Shown: in pieces, positions 36,456-46,375 of the stretch | How the letters are laid out: each line of letters starts with the position of its first letter | How positions within the stretch are numbered: position 1 is the first letter of the stretch | Source: Rhizobium sp. BK602 | GTDB lineage: Bacteria; Pseudomonadota; Alphaproteobacteria; Rhizobiales; Rhizobiaceae | NCBI RefSeq assembly: GCF_014195095.1 | Contig: NZ_JACIBC010000004.1 | Coordinates: forward strand, 310,001-374,000 | DNA length: 64,000 nucleotides | Direction of reading: 5' to 3' | Notes under the pieces: model-generated | What the model was told of the DNA's origin: nothing | The model's database searches: none | Seen by the model: the letters and a program-made list of their open reading frames with translations, nothing else | Made by a program: the position numbers and the translations under genes

Positions 36456-37792
36456 AGAACGAAAATCGAGTGGCTTGGAGCGAGGGCATGTTCCTTCGCG
36501 TACAGCATTTCCAGCAGGCCGATCGATGGACGGAGCGGCTCGTGCGCACGACCGCGCGCGGGCTTGCGCCCTATCCCTGGGGCGTGGCCGAAATCGGCAT
36601 CGACCGCAGCGCGCTGGCGATCGGCCAGTTCGCGCTGTCGAACCTGCGCGGCATCCTGCCGGACGGCACGCCTTTCGAGGCCCCGGTCGACGCCGACCTG
36701 CCGCCGCCGCTCGATCTCGACGAGACGATCAAGAACGCGGTCGTCTACCTCGCGCTGCCAGCGCGCCAGCCCGGCAAGGCCGATGTCGCCCAGAATGGCG
36801 GCGCGGCGCGCCATAGCGTCCGTCTGGTCGCCACGCCCTATGAAGCGCCGGACTCCAATGTCGAGACGGATTTCATGGCGCCGATCGATGTCGGCCGCCT
36901 GAGCCTCAAATATCTGAAGACCGGCGACGAGCTGGCCGGCTACGAGCTGATCGGGCTTGCCCGCATCATCGAGGTGCGCTCCGACCGGGCCGTGATCCTC
37001 GATCCGGACTATATCGCGCCCTCCCTCAATTGCGCCGCCGAAGCGCGGCTGTACGAGCTGGTCACCGAGTTGCTCGGCATCGTTCGGCATCGAGCCGAGG
37101 CGATCGCCGAGCGGATCGGTGACCCCACCATTCGCGGCACGGCAGAAGTCGGCGACTATTTCCTGCTGCATATCCTCAACCGCGCCGATCCGATGCTGCG
37201 GCATATCCAGGCGAATGCGACGCGGCTGCATCCGATCGAATTCTACGAGCAATGCATCCAGCTTGCCGGCGAACTTGCCACCTTCACCATGGACAGCAAG
37301 CGGGCGAGCGATTTTCCGCCCTATCGTCACGACGATCTGAAGGCGACCTTCGCCGCCGTCTTCGACGATCTCAGGACATCGCTCTCGGCGGTTCTCGAAC
37401 AGGCCGCCGTCTCGATCGAGCTCGCGGAGCGCCGCCATGGCGTCCGCGTCGGCCTGATCAACGACCGCTCGCTGCTGAAGGATGCCGGCTTCGTGCTGGC
37501 GGTGCGCGCGGAGATGTCGGCGGAGGACGTGCGGCGCAAGCTGCCGGCGCAGATCAAGGTCGGGCCGGTCGAAAAGATCGCCGATCTCGTCAACGTCGCC
37601 CTGCCCGGCATTCCCGTCCGGCCGCTGCCGGTACTGCCGCGGCAGCTGCCCTATCGCTCGGGCACGATCTATTTCGAGCTCGACACCAAGAATCCGCTTT
37701 GGAAACAGCTTGATACGTCCGGCGCGATCGCCTTGCACCTTGCGGGCGACTTCCCCGGTCTGGAGATGGAACTGTGGGCTCTCAGAGAATGA
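36452..37792 (+). CDS. tssK: T6SS baseplate-membrane connector TssK (ImpJ)
   Basis: 446 aa from the ATG at 36452 overlapping the FHA gene stop. TssK trimers link the TssF/TssG wedge to the TssL/TssM membrane complex. Family motifs: VAWSEGMFLRVQHFQQADRW at the N-terminus (the shell domain), LARQPGK-like loop, PDYIAPSLNC, and LVNVALPGIPVRPLPVLP with YFELDTKNPLWKQL near the end. The stop overlaps the tssL start. Confidence 0.96.
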   Translation: MKNENRVAWSEGMFLRVQHFQQADRWTERLVRTTARGLAPYPWGVAEIGIDRSALAIGQFALSNLRGILPDGTPFEAPVDADLPPPLDLDETIKNAVVYLALPARQPGKADVAQNGGAARHSVRLVATPYEAPDSNVETDFMAPIDVGRLSLKYLKTGDELAGYELIGLARIIEVRSDRAVILDPDYIAPSLNCAAEARLYELVTELLGIVRHRAEAIAERIGDPTIRGTAEVGDYFLLHILNRADPMLRHIQANATRLHPIEFYEQCIQLAGELATFTMDSKRASDFPPYRHDDLKATFAAVFDDLRTSLSAVLEQAAVSIELAERRHGVRVGLINDRSLLKDAGFVLAVRAEMSAEDVRRKLPAQIKVGPVEKIADLVNVALPGIPVRPLPVLPRQLPYRSGTIYFELDTKNPLWKQLDTSGAIALHLAGDFPGLEMELWALRE

Positions 37793-39255
37793 AAACGCCG
37801 CAATCGACATCCTGGCAGGATCTACCGACCATCATCGAGCTGACCGAGGACGGCGCGCGCAAGAACGAATCCGCGCGCAAGATGGCCGAGCTGCTTGACG
37901 AGGCCATCGTACCGGCGGAGGGCACGACCAGCGGCTGGTCGGTCGGCGCGCTGGTGCGCGATTTCCGCTTCGGCGGCGAGGAGGTGCCGACGATCGTACG
38001 CTCGGCGGCCCCGCTCCTCAATCTCGCACACAGCCTGCGCAACACCGAGGCACAGCCCGATATCGAGGAATTACGTCGGGTGGCGATCGATGCCGTCGGC
38101 CGCTACGAGCGCGATCTCGCCAGCGCCCGCATCAGCGCCGAGCGTGCCCGCGCCGCGCACTATATCGTCTGCGCGACGATCGACGACGTCGTTCTGAGCA
38201 AGCCATGGGGCGTGCGCGCCGGATGGGCGCGCTCGGGGTTGGTCTCGACCTTCCACATGGACGTGACCGGCGGCGACCGGGTCTTCGACCTGCTCGACCA
38301 TTTCCATCAGAGTCCGGGGACGAACAAGGACCTGCTACTTCTCATCTATCTGTGCCTGTCGCTGGCTTTCGAGGGCCGCACCCGCGTCTCGGCGCGCGGC
38401 GCACTGGAACTCGGCCGCATCCGCGACAGCCTCTACAAGACCCTGCTCGGCCAATATGGCGTCTTCGAACGCGAGCTCTCGCCGCATTGGCGCGGTGTTT
38501 CCGCGCGGCACAAGCCATTGCGCACCGCCGTCGCGCTCTGGACCGCGCTGTCGGCGCTCGTGCTGCTGTTTGCGCTCGGCTATCTGTTCTTCACACTGTC
38601 TCTCAACCAGGCGTCCGACGGCACCTTCCAGCGGCTGGCGAACCTGCCGCCGCATGAGACGCCGAGCGTGCTCATCGACACGCCGAAGCCGCCGGTCGTC
38701 ATTGCCGAGCCGGAGCCGCCGAAACCGCAGCCTCCGGTGCAGACGCCGGCACCGCCGAGCAAGCTCGATACGCTGCTTGCCTTCCTGCAGCCGGAGGTCG
38801 ACCGCAAGCTGGTCACGCTTTCCAATGCAAACGGCCGGCTGCTGGTGCGCATCAACAATTCCGGCCTCTTCGCCACCGGAAGCGCCGAAGTCAGCAGCGA
38901 ATTCCGCGATCTCATCCAGAGGATCGGCGGCGCGCTCGCCTCGGAGAAATTCCGCGCCGTGGTGGTCGGCTATACCGACAATGTCCCGATCCGGACCTTG
39001 CAGTTCCCATCGAACTGGCACCTTTCCGAAGCCCGCGCCCGCGCCGTCGGCGATATCCTCGCCGCCTATACCGGCAAGGATGCCATCCTGACGGAAGGAC
39101 GCGCCGACAGCGAACCGCTGGCCAGCAACGCCACGCCGGAAGGGCGCGAGACGAACCGCCGCACGGAAATCCTGGTTCTGACCGATCCCAACGAAACGCT
39201 GCGCGACGCCGATTTCAGCACGCGGCCGACGCCCGCACCGGAGGCCACGCCATGA
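37789..39255 (+). CDS. tssL: T6SS inner-membrane protein TssL with C-terminal OmpA domain (ImpK)
   Basis: 488 aa from the ATG at 37789. The cytoplasmic DotU domain (about 65-245; LLNLAHSLRNTE, YIVCATIDDVVLSKPWG, STFHMDVTGGDRVFDLLDHF) is followed by one membrane helix (about 249-270), a proline-rich linker, and a periplasmic OmpA-like peptidoglycan-binding domain (VVVGYTDNVPI, NWHLSEARARAV). This is the extended TssL form, which anchors the apparatus to the cell wall itself. It overlaps tssM by 4 bp. Confidence 0.96.
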   Translation: MKTPQSTSWQDLPTIIELTEDGARKNESARKMAELLDEAIVPAEGTTSGWSVGALVRDFRFGGEEVPTIVRSAAPLLNLAHSLRNTEAQPDIEELRRVAIDAVGRYERDLASARISAERARAAHYIVCATIDDVVLSKPWGVRAGWARSGLVSTFHMDVTGGDRVFDLLDHFHQSPGTNKDLLLLIYLCLSLAFEGRTRVSARGALELGRIRDSLYKTLLGQYGVFERELSPHWRGVSARHKPLRTAVALWTALSALVLLFALGYLFFTLSLNQASDGTFQRLANLPPHETPSVLIDTPKPPVVIAEPEPPKPQPPVQTPAPPSKLDTLLAFLQPEVDRKLVTLSNANGRLLVRINNSGLFATGSAEVSSEFRDLIQRIGGALASEKFRAVVVGYTDNVPIRTLQFPSNWHLSEARARAVGDILAAYTGKDAILTEGRADSEPLASNATPEGRETNRRTEILVLTDPNETLRDADFSTRPTPAPEATP

Positions 39256-42200
39256 ATCCGCTTGGCGCCTTTTATACGCTTCGCTCCTATGTGACCGCCT
39301 ATGCCGGCCTTCTCGGCCATCGCTTCATATCGCTGATCTGGATCGCCGCGATCTGCGTCGTCATCTGGTTCTACGGCTATATGCTCGGCTATGGCAGCTT
39401 CAAGCCGCTCGCCGGCGTCAACGCCCGCATCATCGCCATTGCCGCCGTCATCGTGGTGTGGCTGATCTACCTCGCCGTCAGAGCCTATCGCTCCCGCATG
39501 CGCGACAAGGCTCTGGTCGAGGGCATCGAGAAGGATGCAGCCTCGGATGCCGCGAGCCAGCAGGCCGAAGTCGGCGAGATCCATAGCCGGCTCAAGGAAG
39601 CACTCTCCCTTCTGCGCCGCGTCACCAAGAAGCGCTTCGGCTATGTCTACGAACTGCCCTGGTATGTGATCTTCGGCGCGCCCGGCTCCGGCAAGACCAC
39701 GGCGCTCACCAATTCCGGCCTGAAATTTCCGCTCGGCGATGCGCTGGGCAGCAATTCCGTCCAGGGCGCCGGCGGCACCCGCAACTGCAATTGGTGGTTC
39801 GCGGACGAGGCGATCCTCATCGACACGGCCGGCCGCTACACCACGCAGGACGATCTGAACGGCGCGTCCAAGGCGGGATGGGAAGGCTTCCTCGGCCTGC
39901 TGCGGAAATATCGCCGCTCGCAGCCGATCAACGGCGCGCTGGTGACGCTATCGATCGGCGATCTGCTGGCGCGCGGCCACGAGGCACAGCTCGAAGAGGT
40001 GCGCGCCATCCGCAAGCGCCTGTCCGAACTGGACGAATTCCTGCAGGCGCGCATCCCCGTCTATGTCGTCCTGACCAAGGCCGACCTTCTGACCGGCTTC
40101 GTCGAATTCTTCGACGGTCTCAACAAGAGCGACCGCGAACAGGTCTGGGGCACGACCTTCGGACTCGACGAAAGCTACGACGGCCGGAACCTGCCGGATC
40201 GCTTCATCGAGGAATTCGCGCTTCTGCAGGAACGGGTCGGCAGCATGCTCATCGAGCGGCTGCAGCAGGAGCCGAACATCGAGGTGCGCGGCAGGATATT
40301 CCGTTTTCCGGCCGAGCTTGCCTCGCTCAAGGAGAAGCTGCACGAGGTTCTGACCGAGCTCTGCTCGGCCTCGGCCCTTATCGAAGCGCCGCTGATCCGC
40401 GGCGTCTATTTCGCCTCCGGCACGCAGCCGAACGAAGCCGCCTCGGCCGTAGCCGCATCGCCGCGCCTGCGGCGCAGCTACTTCCTCTCCCGGCTGTTCA
40501 AGGACGTGATCTTCGACGAGGCCTCTCTCGTGGCGCGCGACCGGCGGCTGTCGCGCCGGCAGACGTTCATCAAGCGGGCGGCCTATGGCGTCGCGGCGAT
40601 CGCATTCGCCGTGGTCTTTTCGAGCTGGATCGCCACCTATTTCCAGAATTCCAGGGCGATCGCGGCCGCCGACAAGCGCATCGACGCTTACGAGAAGCTC
40701 GCAAGCGGCATCCAGATCCGTGACGTGACCGACGCGGATTTCCTGCGCGTCCTGCCGGCGCTCGACAATCTGCGCGCCGTCACCAGCGGCTTTGTGGAGG
40801 CGCGGGTCTGGCCGACCAGCTTCGGTCTCGATCAGGAAGACAAGATCGCCAGCCGGCAGCGCGGCGCCTATCAGCGTGCACTCAGCTCCCTGCTCCTGCC
40901 GCGCATGCTGGTCCAGTTGCAGAAGACCATCGCCGACAGCGCCGACACGCAAAAGACCTTCGACGCGCTGAAGCTCTACGGCATGCTCGGCGGCCTCGGG
41001 CCGATGGACAAGGATTTCGTGTCGCAGCAGGCCGAGGACATGTTCGCCTCGCTCTATCCCGGCGAAGGGCGGATTGCAGCCCGGCAGGCGCTGACCGCGC
41101 ATGCGGAGACGATGGCCGAAGGGCCGCTGCCGGCGATCGCGCTCGACAACCAGCTTGTCGCCAAGGCGCGCGACGCCATCCGCGCGCAGAGCATCGCGGC
41201 GCGCGCCTACGACATCCTCACCCATTCCCGCCACGCGCGGGCGCTCGAAGCCTGGATTCCCGCCGATGCGCTCGGCCCGCTCGGCGAACAGGCCTTTCAA
41301 CGCAAATCCAAGGCGACGCTGCGCGACGGCATTCCCGGTCTTTTCACGGGCAAGGGTTATCGCACGGTCGTGCTGCCTGACGTCACCGACGCCGCGCGTG
41401 AAGCGCTCAAGGAACAATGGGTGCGGGGCGAGGACAGCAATCCCGCCGGTATGACGACGGACGTCGTCGCCCAGGCCGCCTTGCAGCTCTATTTCGACGC
41501 CTTCGAGAAACAATGGTCGACGCTGCTGGCCGATCTGCGCGTGCGCCCGTCGCAGACCCTTGCCGACGCAACCGAGACGACACGCATCCTCGCGGCCAAT
41601 CCGAGCCCTCTCGAAGCTTTCCTGAAATCGATCGCGGCGACAACCGATCTGCGGCCTGGTAACGGCGCCGAGATCGCCTCGCTCGATGATGTGCCGGATG
41701 CAGCCGTCACCTCCGCGCTCGCCGGTGCTGCCAATGCTCCCGATCCCTATGGCCCGCTGCGCGCAGCGCTCGAGGTGCCGCGCAACCCCAAGCCGGATGA
41801 CGGCACACAGGCCGAAGGCGGCAAGGATGCGCCGCGCTCGCAGATCCAGACCCTCCTGCCGATCCTGCAGAATGTCTACAACCAGCTGTCGCGTGCCTCG
41901 ACCTCGACGGCGGACGTCGCCCGCGTCTTCGACGCCGGCGGGCAGCTGACCACGGCCAACCAGGACCTTCTGCAGCAGGCGCGCGGACTTCCCGCACCCG
42001 CCGATGCGCTGGTCGCCGGCATTACCGCCGATATCGGCGCGCTTGCCGTCAAGACGGCACGCGGCAGGATCACCGATCTCTGGGCCGCCGAAGGCGCCAA
42101 TCTCTGCTCAGGGATCGTCACCGGGCGTTATCCCTTCGACCGCACATCCGATCAGGACGTGGCGATGGCGGATTTCGTGCGCCTGTTCGGGCCGGAGGGG

Positions 42201-42755
42201 CTTTTCAAGACCTTCTTCAAGACCAGGCTGGAGGCCTTCGTCGACACCAGCGCCCAGCCCTGGGGCTGGCGCGGCACCTTCGGCGGCGACAGCATTCCGA
42301 GCCAGGCGATCGCCCAGTTCGAAAACGCCGACAAGATCGAACGCGCCTTCTTCCCGGCTGGCAGCGAGAAGCCGGCGGTCTCCATCAACATCAAGCCGGT
42401 GTCGCTGACGGATTCGGCCAATACCGTGATCATGGACATCGAGGGCGAGCGCGTCGTCTATTTCCATGGCCTGCCGCAGGCGAAATCCATCGCGTGGCCG
42501 TCGGCCGGAGCCGAGAACCAGTCTCGCATCACCTTTCTGCCTGGCGGTTGGCCGCAGGCGACGACCAAGAGCGGCGACTGGTCGCCTTTCCGGCTGTTCG
42601 ATTCCGCCAAGATCACCATGCAGGGCGCCGATCTCTTCCGGGCACGGTTCGACAAAAACGACCAGTCCGCCGAGTTCGACGTCCAGTTCGGCTCCGTGCT
42701 CAATCCATTCCGATTGCAGGCCCTGTCCGACTTCGCCTGCCCGAGCCAGTTCTGA
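39252..42755 (+). CDS. tssM: T6SS membrane complex protein TssM (IcmF, ImpL)
   Basis: 1167 aa. Two N-terminal membrane helices (about 25-75) are followed by a cytoplasmic NTPase domain with Walker A GAPGSGKTTAL (about 142-152), then a third membrane helix near residue 440-460 (GVAAIAFAVVFSSWIATYF). The rest is the large periplasmic domain that reaches TssJ, ending in the DUF1215-type beta domain (VVYFHGLPQAKSIAWP). An intact Walker A fits forms whose ATP binding matters for secretion. No tssJ lipoprotein gene is seen in the window, as usual for rhizobia. Confidence 0.96.
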   Translation: MNPLGAFYTLRSYVTAYAGLLGHRFISLIWIAAICVVIWFYGYMLGYGSFKPLAGVNARIIAIAAVIVVWLIYLAVRAYRSRMRDKALVEGIEKDAASDAASQQAEVGEIHSRLKEALSLLRRVTKKRFGYVYELPWYVIFGAPGSGKTTALTNSGLKFPLGDALGSNSVQGAGGTRNCNWWFADEAILIDTAGRYTTQDDLNGASKAGWEGFLGLLRKYRRSQPINGALVTLSIGDLLARGHEAQLEEVRAIRKRLSELDEFLQARIPVYVVLTKADLLTGFVEFFDGLNKSDREQVWGTTFGLDESYDGRNLPDRFIEEFALLQERVGSMLIERLQQEPNIEVRGRIFRFPAELASLKEKLHEVLTELCSASALIEAPLIRGVYFASGTQPNEAASAVAASPRLRRSYFLSRLFKDVIFDEASLVARDRRLSRRQTFIKRAAYGVAAIAFAVVFSSWIATYFQNSRAIAAADKRIDAYEKLASGIQIRDVTDADFLRVLPALDNLRAVTSGFVEARVWPTSFGLDQEDKIASRQRGAYQRALSSLLLPRMLVQLQKTIADSADTQKTFDALKLYGMLGGLGPMDKDFVSQQAEDMFASLYPGEGRIAARQALTAHAETMAEGPLPAIALDNQLVAKARDAIRAQSIAARAYDILTHSRHARALEAWIPADALGPLGEQAFQRKSKATLRDGIPGLFTGKGYRTVVLPDVTDAAREALKEQWVRGEDSNPAGMTTDVVAQAALQLYFDAFEKQWSTLLADLRVRPSQTLADATETTRILAANPSPLEAFLKSIAATTDLRPGNGAEIASLDDVPDAAVTSALAGAANAPDPYGPLRAALEVPRNPKPDDGTQAEGGKDAPRSQIQTLLPILQNVYNQLSRASTSTADVARVFDAGGQLTTANQDLLQQARGLPAPADALVAGITADIGALAVKTARGRITDLWAAEGANLCSGIVTGRYPFDRTSDQDVAMADFVRLFGPEGLFKTFFKTRLEAFVDTSAQPWGWRGTFGGDSIPSQAIAQFENADKIERAFFPAGSEKPAVSINIKPVSLTDSANTVIMDIEGERVVYFHGLPQAKSIAWPSAGAENQSRITFLPGGWPQATTKSGDWSPFRLFDSAKITMQGADLFRARFDKNDQSAEFDVQFGSVLNPFRLQALSDFACPSQF

Positions 42756-42766
42756 GGGTGGCGCCG

Positions 42767-44152
42767 ATGAACGAGCGCCTTGCCCGCACCGCCTCGCCGC
42801 AGGAGCCCGACGGGATCGGTTTCTTCGGCAAGCTGCCGACGCATGGCGATTTCGTCTCCACGGCACTGGGGCGCCGTCTGCAATCGGAGCTGGATCAATG
42901 GATTCAGAGCGGCCTCGGCGCGATGGAACCGACGCTCGGGCAGGATTGGCGGCGTCTCTTCCATGCCTCCCCGCCCTGGCGCTTCGCCATCGCCGGTGGC
43001 GTCTGGTCGCCCGCCGCCGTGGTCGGTGTGCTGCTACCGAGCAGGGATCGCGTCGGGCGCAGCTTTCCGCTGGTCATTGCGGCGCAGCTGCACAAGTTCA
43101 CTGGCCGCCTGCGCGATATCTGCGAGGATGACGTCTGGTTCACCGCCGCCGAAGCCCTGGCCGAGACCTCGACCAAGACGGATTTCGACATGACGCGCTT
43201 CATGGAGGGCATCAAGCGCCTGCGGCTGCCATTCGCCAGGGAACGCGTCGGTGAGGATCTTCCCGCTCCCGATGCGCAAGCGCCGGCATCGCTGTGGTGG
43301 CGCATGACCCTCGGCACCCGGCATGGAAAAGGCTTCAAGACCAACGGCCCGCCGGCCACGCAGGATTTCCTGAAGCTTGTCACGGTGGAAAGAGCCGAAG
43401 CGCCGCCGGCCGAACCGATAGCGGCACCGGCGCAGCCACCCGCAGCCCGTCCCCCGGAATTGCGCGAAAACCCGGCGCCTGCAAAGATAAGACGCGCCAT
43501 CGAAAGCAGCTATGCCAGCCATGCCGGAACGCGGCTGACGCTCAATGCCGATGCGCTCCTCGTCTCCGAGAAACCGCGCCTGTTCGCGCTCGCCGACGGT
43601 GCCGGCGATGGCATGAGCGCCATCGAAGCCGCAAGGACCGCGACCAGCGTACTCTCCGGCGTGGCCGATCACGACAGCCTGCAGATGCTCGTGCAGGACA
43701 TCAAGGGCAAGCTCGGCCATGCCAACAGCATCCTGCAGACGAAAGCGGCATCCGGCGAGCGCCAACCGCCCTTCGCCAGCATCATCATCGCCGCTCTTCA
43801 CGGCGCGGAGCTGGCACTTGTCTGGGCCGGAGATGCCCGCTGCTACATATTGCGCGACGGAATGATGCGTTGCCTCACCCGCGATCACGTCGATGTCGGC
43901 CTCAAGCGGTCGCTCGCAAGGGGGCTCGGCCTCAAGCCGCAATTCCTGCCCGACACCGTCCTCGACACGCTTCGTCCCGGCGATCGCCTGCTCCTGTGTG
44001 GCGCCTCGCTGCCTCGCACCCTTGCCGATCGCGTCATCGCCGAAATCCTGATCGAAACGCCGACCGAACGCGCCGCCGAGACCCTCGTCCAGGAAGGGTT
44101 GATCGCCAATTGCCGCGAGAATCTGAGCGCCATCGTCATCGGTATGCCATGA
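42767..44152 (+). CDS. TagF-PppA fusion protein (ImpM)
   Basis: 461 aa from the ATG at 42767, 11 bp after tssM. The N-terminal half (about 1-190) is TagF: GFFGKLPTHGDFVSTALG, FAIAGGVWSP and LPSRDRVGRSFPLVIAA. A proline/alanine linker (about 215-245) joins a PP2C-type phosphatase: SHAGTRLTLNADAL, ADGAGDG in place of DGMGG, and LVWAGDARCYILRDG. TagF represses and PppA reverses FHA phosphorylation, so both off-switches are on one chain. Metal-binding aspartates appear present. The kinase gene overlaps by 4 bp. Confidence 0.93.
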   Translation: MNERLARTASPQEPDGIGFFGKLPTHGDFVSTALGRRLQSELDQWIQSGLGAMEPTLGQDWRRLFHASPPWRFAIAGGVWSPAAVVGVLLPSRDRVGRSFPLVIAAQLHKFTGRLRDICEDDVWFTAAEALAETSTKTDFDMTRFMEGIKRLRLPFARERVGEDLPAPDAQAPASLWWRMTLGTRHGKGFKTNGPPATQDFLKLVTVERAEAPPAEPIAAPAQPPAARPPELRENPAPAKIRRAIESSYASHAGTRLTLNADALLVSEKPRLFALADGAGDGMSAIEAARTATSVLSGVADHDSLQMLVQDIKGKLGHANSILQTKAASGERQPPFASIIIAALHGAELALVWAGDARCYILRDGMMRCLTRDHVDVGLKRSLARGLGLKPQFLPDTVLDTLRPGDRLLLCGASLPRTLADRVIAEILIETPTERAAETLVQEGLIANCRENLSAIVIGMP

Positions 44153-45081
44153 GTGACGATCTGCCCACGGAGGACTTGCAGGAGATCGCATCCCGGTTTT
44201 CCAGCCTGCTGCGCATCCTAACCCATGGCAACGGCGGCGAACGCCCGCGTAAGACGCGCGACATGCTGATCGACCGGCTGCGCGACGCGCTGGACCGCCG
44301 CCTTCCGCAGCTTCCCTCCGAAAACCCCGCCTTCATCGCCCGCAGCTTCCTGCTGGAAGAGACGGTCGACCGACGTGCCCGTACCGAAATCGGCAGGTTG
44401 CGGCACCGCGACCTCGGAACGCTTCACGCGCTCAAGACGGTCCCGGCCGACCGCGTCGCCGATGCCGTCGACCGCGATCTTCTGCTGCGCGAGGCCCGGA
44501 TCGGGATGGCGCTGCGCCATCCCTGTCTCGTTCAAACCCAGATGGTGTTGCGGCTGGCGGACGGACGTCCGGCAATTGTCATGGAATGGGCAGGCCAGCC
44601 ACTGTCCGAACGGCTTTCCAGCAGCCTCGTATCCATAAGCGCCATCATTGCGGGGATGCGCCGGCTGCTCCGGGGGCTGCGGGCGATCCATGACACCGGC
44701 TATGTTCATTGCGACATTTCACCGGGAAACCTGCTTTTGCCGGACGACGATTTCAGCGGATTGAAGATCGCCGATTTCGGCGTGGCCTTGGAGCGGGGCA
44801 AACGCCACCGCGATCTCGACATCAGGATCACCGGCACGCCCTCGTTCATGGCCCCGGAACAGGCGGACGACGCGGCGGCCGATCCGCGCAACGACCTCTA
44901 TTGCGCCGGCCGCGTGCTGAGCCTGCTGCTCGAAAGATGCCAGGAAACGGGCAACGATGCCGAGGGGCTTAAAGCCCTCGCCGGACATCTCTCAGCGTCG
45001 GACGCCAGCATGCGCCCCGCAAGCGCCGGCACGGCGCTCGGACTTCTCGACGAAGCCGAGAGAAATATCGCGCGGTCGTAA
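44149..45081 (+). CDS. T6SS Ser/Thr protein kinase (PpkA/ImpN type)
   Basis: 310 aa from the ATG at 44149. The Hanks-type kinase core is seen: the catalytic lysine in LHALKTV near residue 95, a GYVHCDISPGNLLL catalytic loop (HCD in place of HRD, with Asp and Asn retained), DFG in KIADFGVAL, and the TPSFMAPEQ segment. There is no transmembrane helix or periplasmic sensor domain, so it is a soluble, shortened form of PpkA. It ends the imp operon and probably phosphorylates the FHA protein or TssL to trigger assembly. A hairpin overlaps its stop. Confidence 0.92.
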   Translation: MSDDLPTEDLQEIASRFSSLLRILTHGNGGERPRKTRDMLIDRLRDALDRRLPQLPSENPAFIARSFLLEETVDRRARTEIGRLRHRDLGTLHALKTVPADRVADAVDRDLLLREARIGMALRHPCLVQTQMVLRLADGRPAIVMEWAGQPLSERLSSSLVSISAIIAGMRRLLRGLRAIHDTGYVHCDISPGNLLLPDDDFSGLKIADFGVALERGKRHRDLDIRITGTPSFMAPEQADDAAADPRNDLYCAGRVLSLLLERCQETGNDAEGLKALAGHLSASDASMRPASAGTALGLLDEAERNIARS

Positions 45082-45091
45082 AACCGCGCGA
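45068..45091. terminator. Bidirectional terminator-like hairpin
   Basis: TCGCGCGGT (45068-45076) pairs with ACCGCGCGA (45083-45091) around a 6-base loop. It overlaps the kinase stop codon and lies 8 bp beyond the stop of the convergent export gene. T-containing tails follow on both sides (ACTGTTTTAG on plus, TATTTCTC on minus). It likely separates the two converging transcripts. Confidence 0.6.
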
Positions 45092-45099
45092 CGACTGTT

Positions 45100-46242
45100 T
45101 TAGTTGGCGGCGCTCGAGGCGCTGGGAACCGGGGCCGCGGCCGTCGGCACGCTCTTCTGGTAGACGGTCAGAAGCTTTGCGGCATCGACCATGCCGGCAT
45201 TGCTGGCAAAGAGAGTATCGCCGTCCTGAATCTGGAAGCGCTGCATCAGCACGAAGTTCGAGACGTCCTTCAGATTGACGCGGTAGATCACCGGCTTGAC
45301 GGAAACGACGGTCGGCGCGGCACCGGGCTTTGCCGATGCGGCAGCCTGCGAATAGACATTCTGGTTGCGGAACAGATAGAAATTGCGGGAATCCGCGCGG
45401 TCGTCGAGCAGTCCGCCGGCCCGGGCCAGAGCTTTCGCCAAGGTCATCTTTCCGGGTTCGAACGGGAACTCGCCGACGCTCTTGAACGCTCCAAGCGCGG
45501 TGAAGCTCGGCGTATTGTCGTTAACGAAAAGCTGGTCGTCGGGCAGCAGGTACACATTCTGGCGGTTATCCTGAAGCACCCGATCGAGCGGCGCGGTTGC
45601 CCGCTGCGAGCCACGGGTGAGCGTGACGGTCGCCGAACCCGGAGCCGAAGAGGCGCCGCCGGCAAGCGCGATGGCATCCAGCACACGCTCCTTGCGCGCC
45701 GACAGCGGGAAGCGCCCGGCGGAACGGACCTTGCCATCGACGGTCACTGCGCTCGACGGCTTGTCGACCACCGTCACCACGGCTTGCGGATTGACGGCCG
45801 AACCCTTGAGCCCGTTGACGATCTGCGTTTGCAGGCCCTCGGGCGTCGAATCGAGTGCCCTCTGCTTGCCCACGTAGGGCATGGTGACAAAGCCTTTGGG
45901 ATCGACGGTGAAGCGGCCGAGATTGAGCGACTTGCTCTGCGTCGACGACAACAGCCCGTCCTCACCGGTGTCCAGCACGGTGACGTCGATCACGTCGCCC
46001 CGCCGCAAACGGGTGTCGGAAAAACCTGCGGAGCTGAAACGGGCGAGTCCCTGATCCGTGGGCGCATAAGCGGGTGCGGCCACCGCACTACCCATGGGCG
46101 CATCCGCCAGGGCGACGACCGGAATCTTCTCGCCTGAATGCGGCAACGTCGCGTTGTAGATATTCCCGGCGCTCGGCCCGTCTGATGGTCTTGCACATGC
46201 ACTCAAGACAACCATGAGTGCAATCGGCGCCAGTCTCCGCAT
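45100..46242 (-). CDS. Wza-type polysaccharide export lipoprotein
   Basis: 380 aa from the ATG at 46242, which has GAGGAG upstream; an in-frame GTG seven codons earlier is less likely. The N-terminus (MRRLAPIALMVVLSACARP) is a lipoprotein signal with Cys16-17 region lipobox LSAC. A Poly_export domain (about 85-180; LRRGDVIDVTVLDTGEDGL, GFVTMPYVGKQRA) is followed by SLBB-like repeats (VTVDGKVRSAGRFPL, LGAFKSVGEFPF). Such proteins form the outer-membrane channel for capsule or exopolysaccharide. No polymerase, Wzc kinase or glycosyltransferase genes adjoin it, so its polymer is unknown. Confidence 0.9.
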   Translation of the reverse strand: MRRLAPIALMVVLSACARPSDGPSAGNIYNATLPHSGEKIPVVALADAPMGSAVAAPAYAPTDQGLARFSSAGFSDTRLRRGDVIDVTVLDTGEDGLLSSTQSKSLNLGRFTVDPKGFVTMPYVGKQRALDSTPEGLQTQIVNGLKGSAVNPQAVVTVVDKPSSAVTVDGKVRSAGRFPLSARKERVLDAIALAGGASSAPGSATVTLTRGSQRATAPLDRVLQDNRQNVYLLPDDQLFVNDNTPSFTALGAFKSVGEFPFEPGKMTLAKALARAGGLLDDRADSRNFYLFRNQNVYSQAAASAKPGAAPTVVSVKPVIYRVNLKDVSNFVLMQRFQIQDGDTLFASNAGMVDAAKLLTVYQKSVPTAAAPVPSASSAAN

Positions 46243-46375
46243 TCCCGAATCTCCTCTGGACACTTAAGGCAAGGGAGAAATAACAACCACAAGGCGGGAG
46301 GCAATATAAGAAGCGTGCAAAAAACAAATTATGACAGTTTCGAGGCACAAGCTGTGACCTATTGGCCACCGATGG

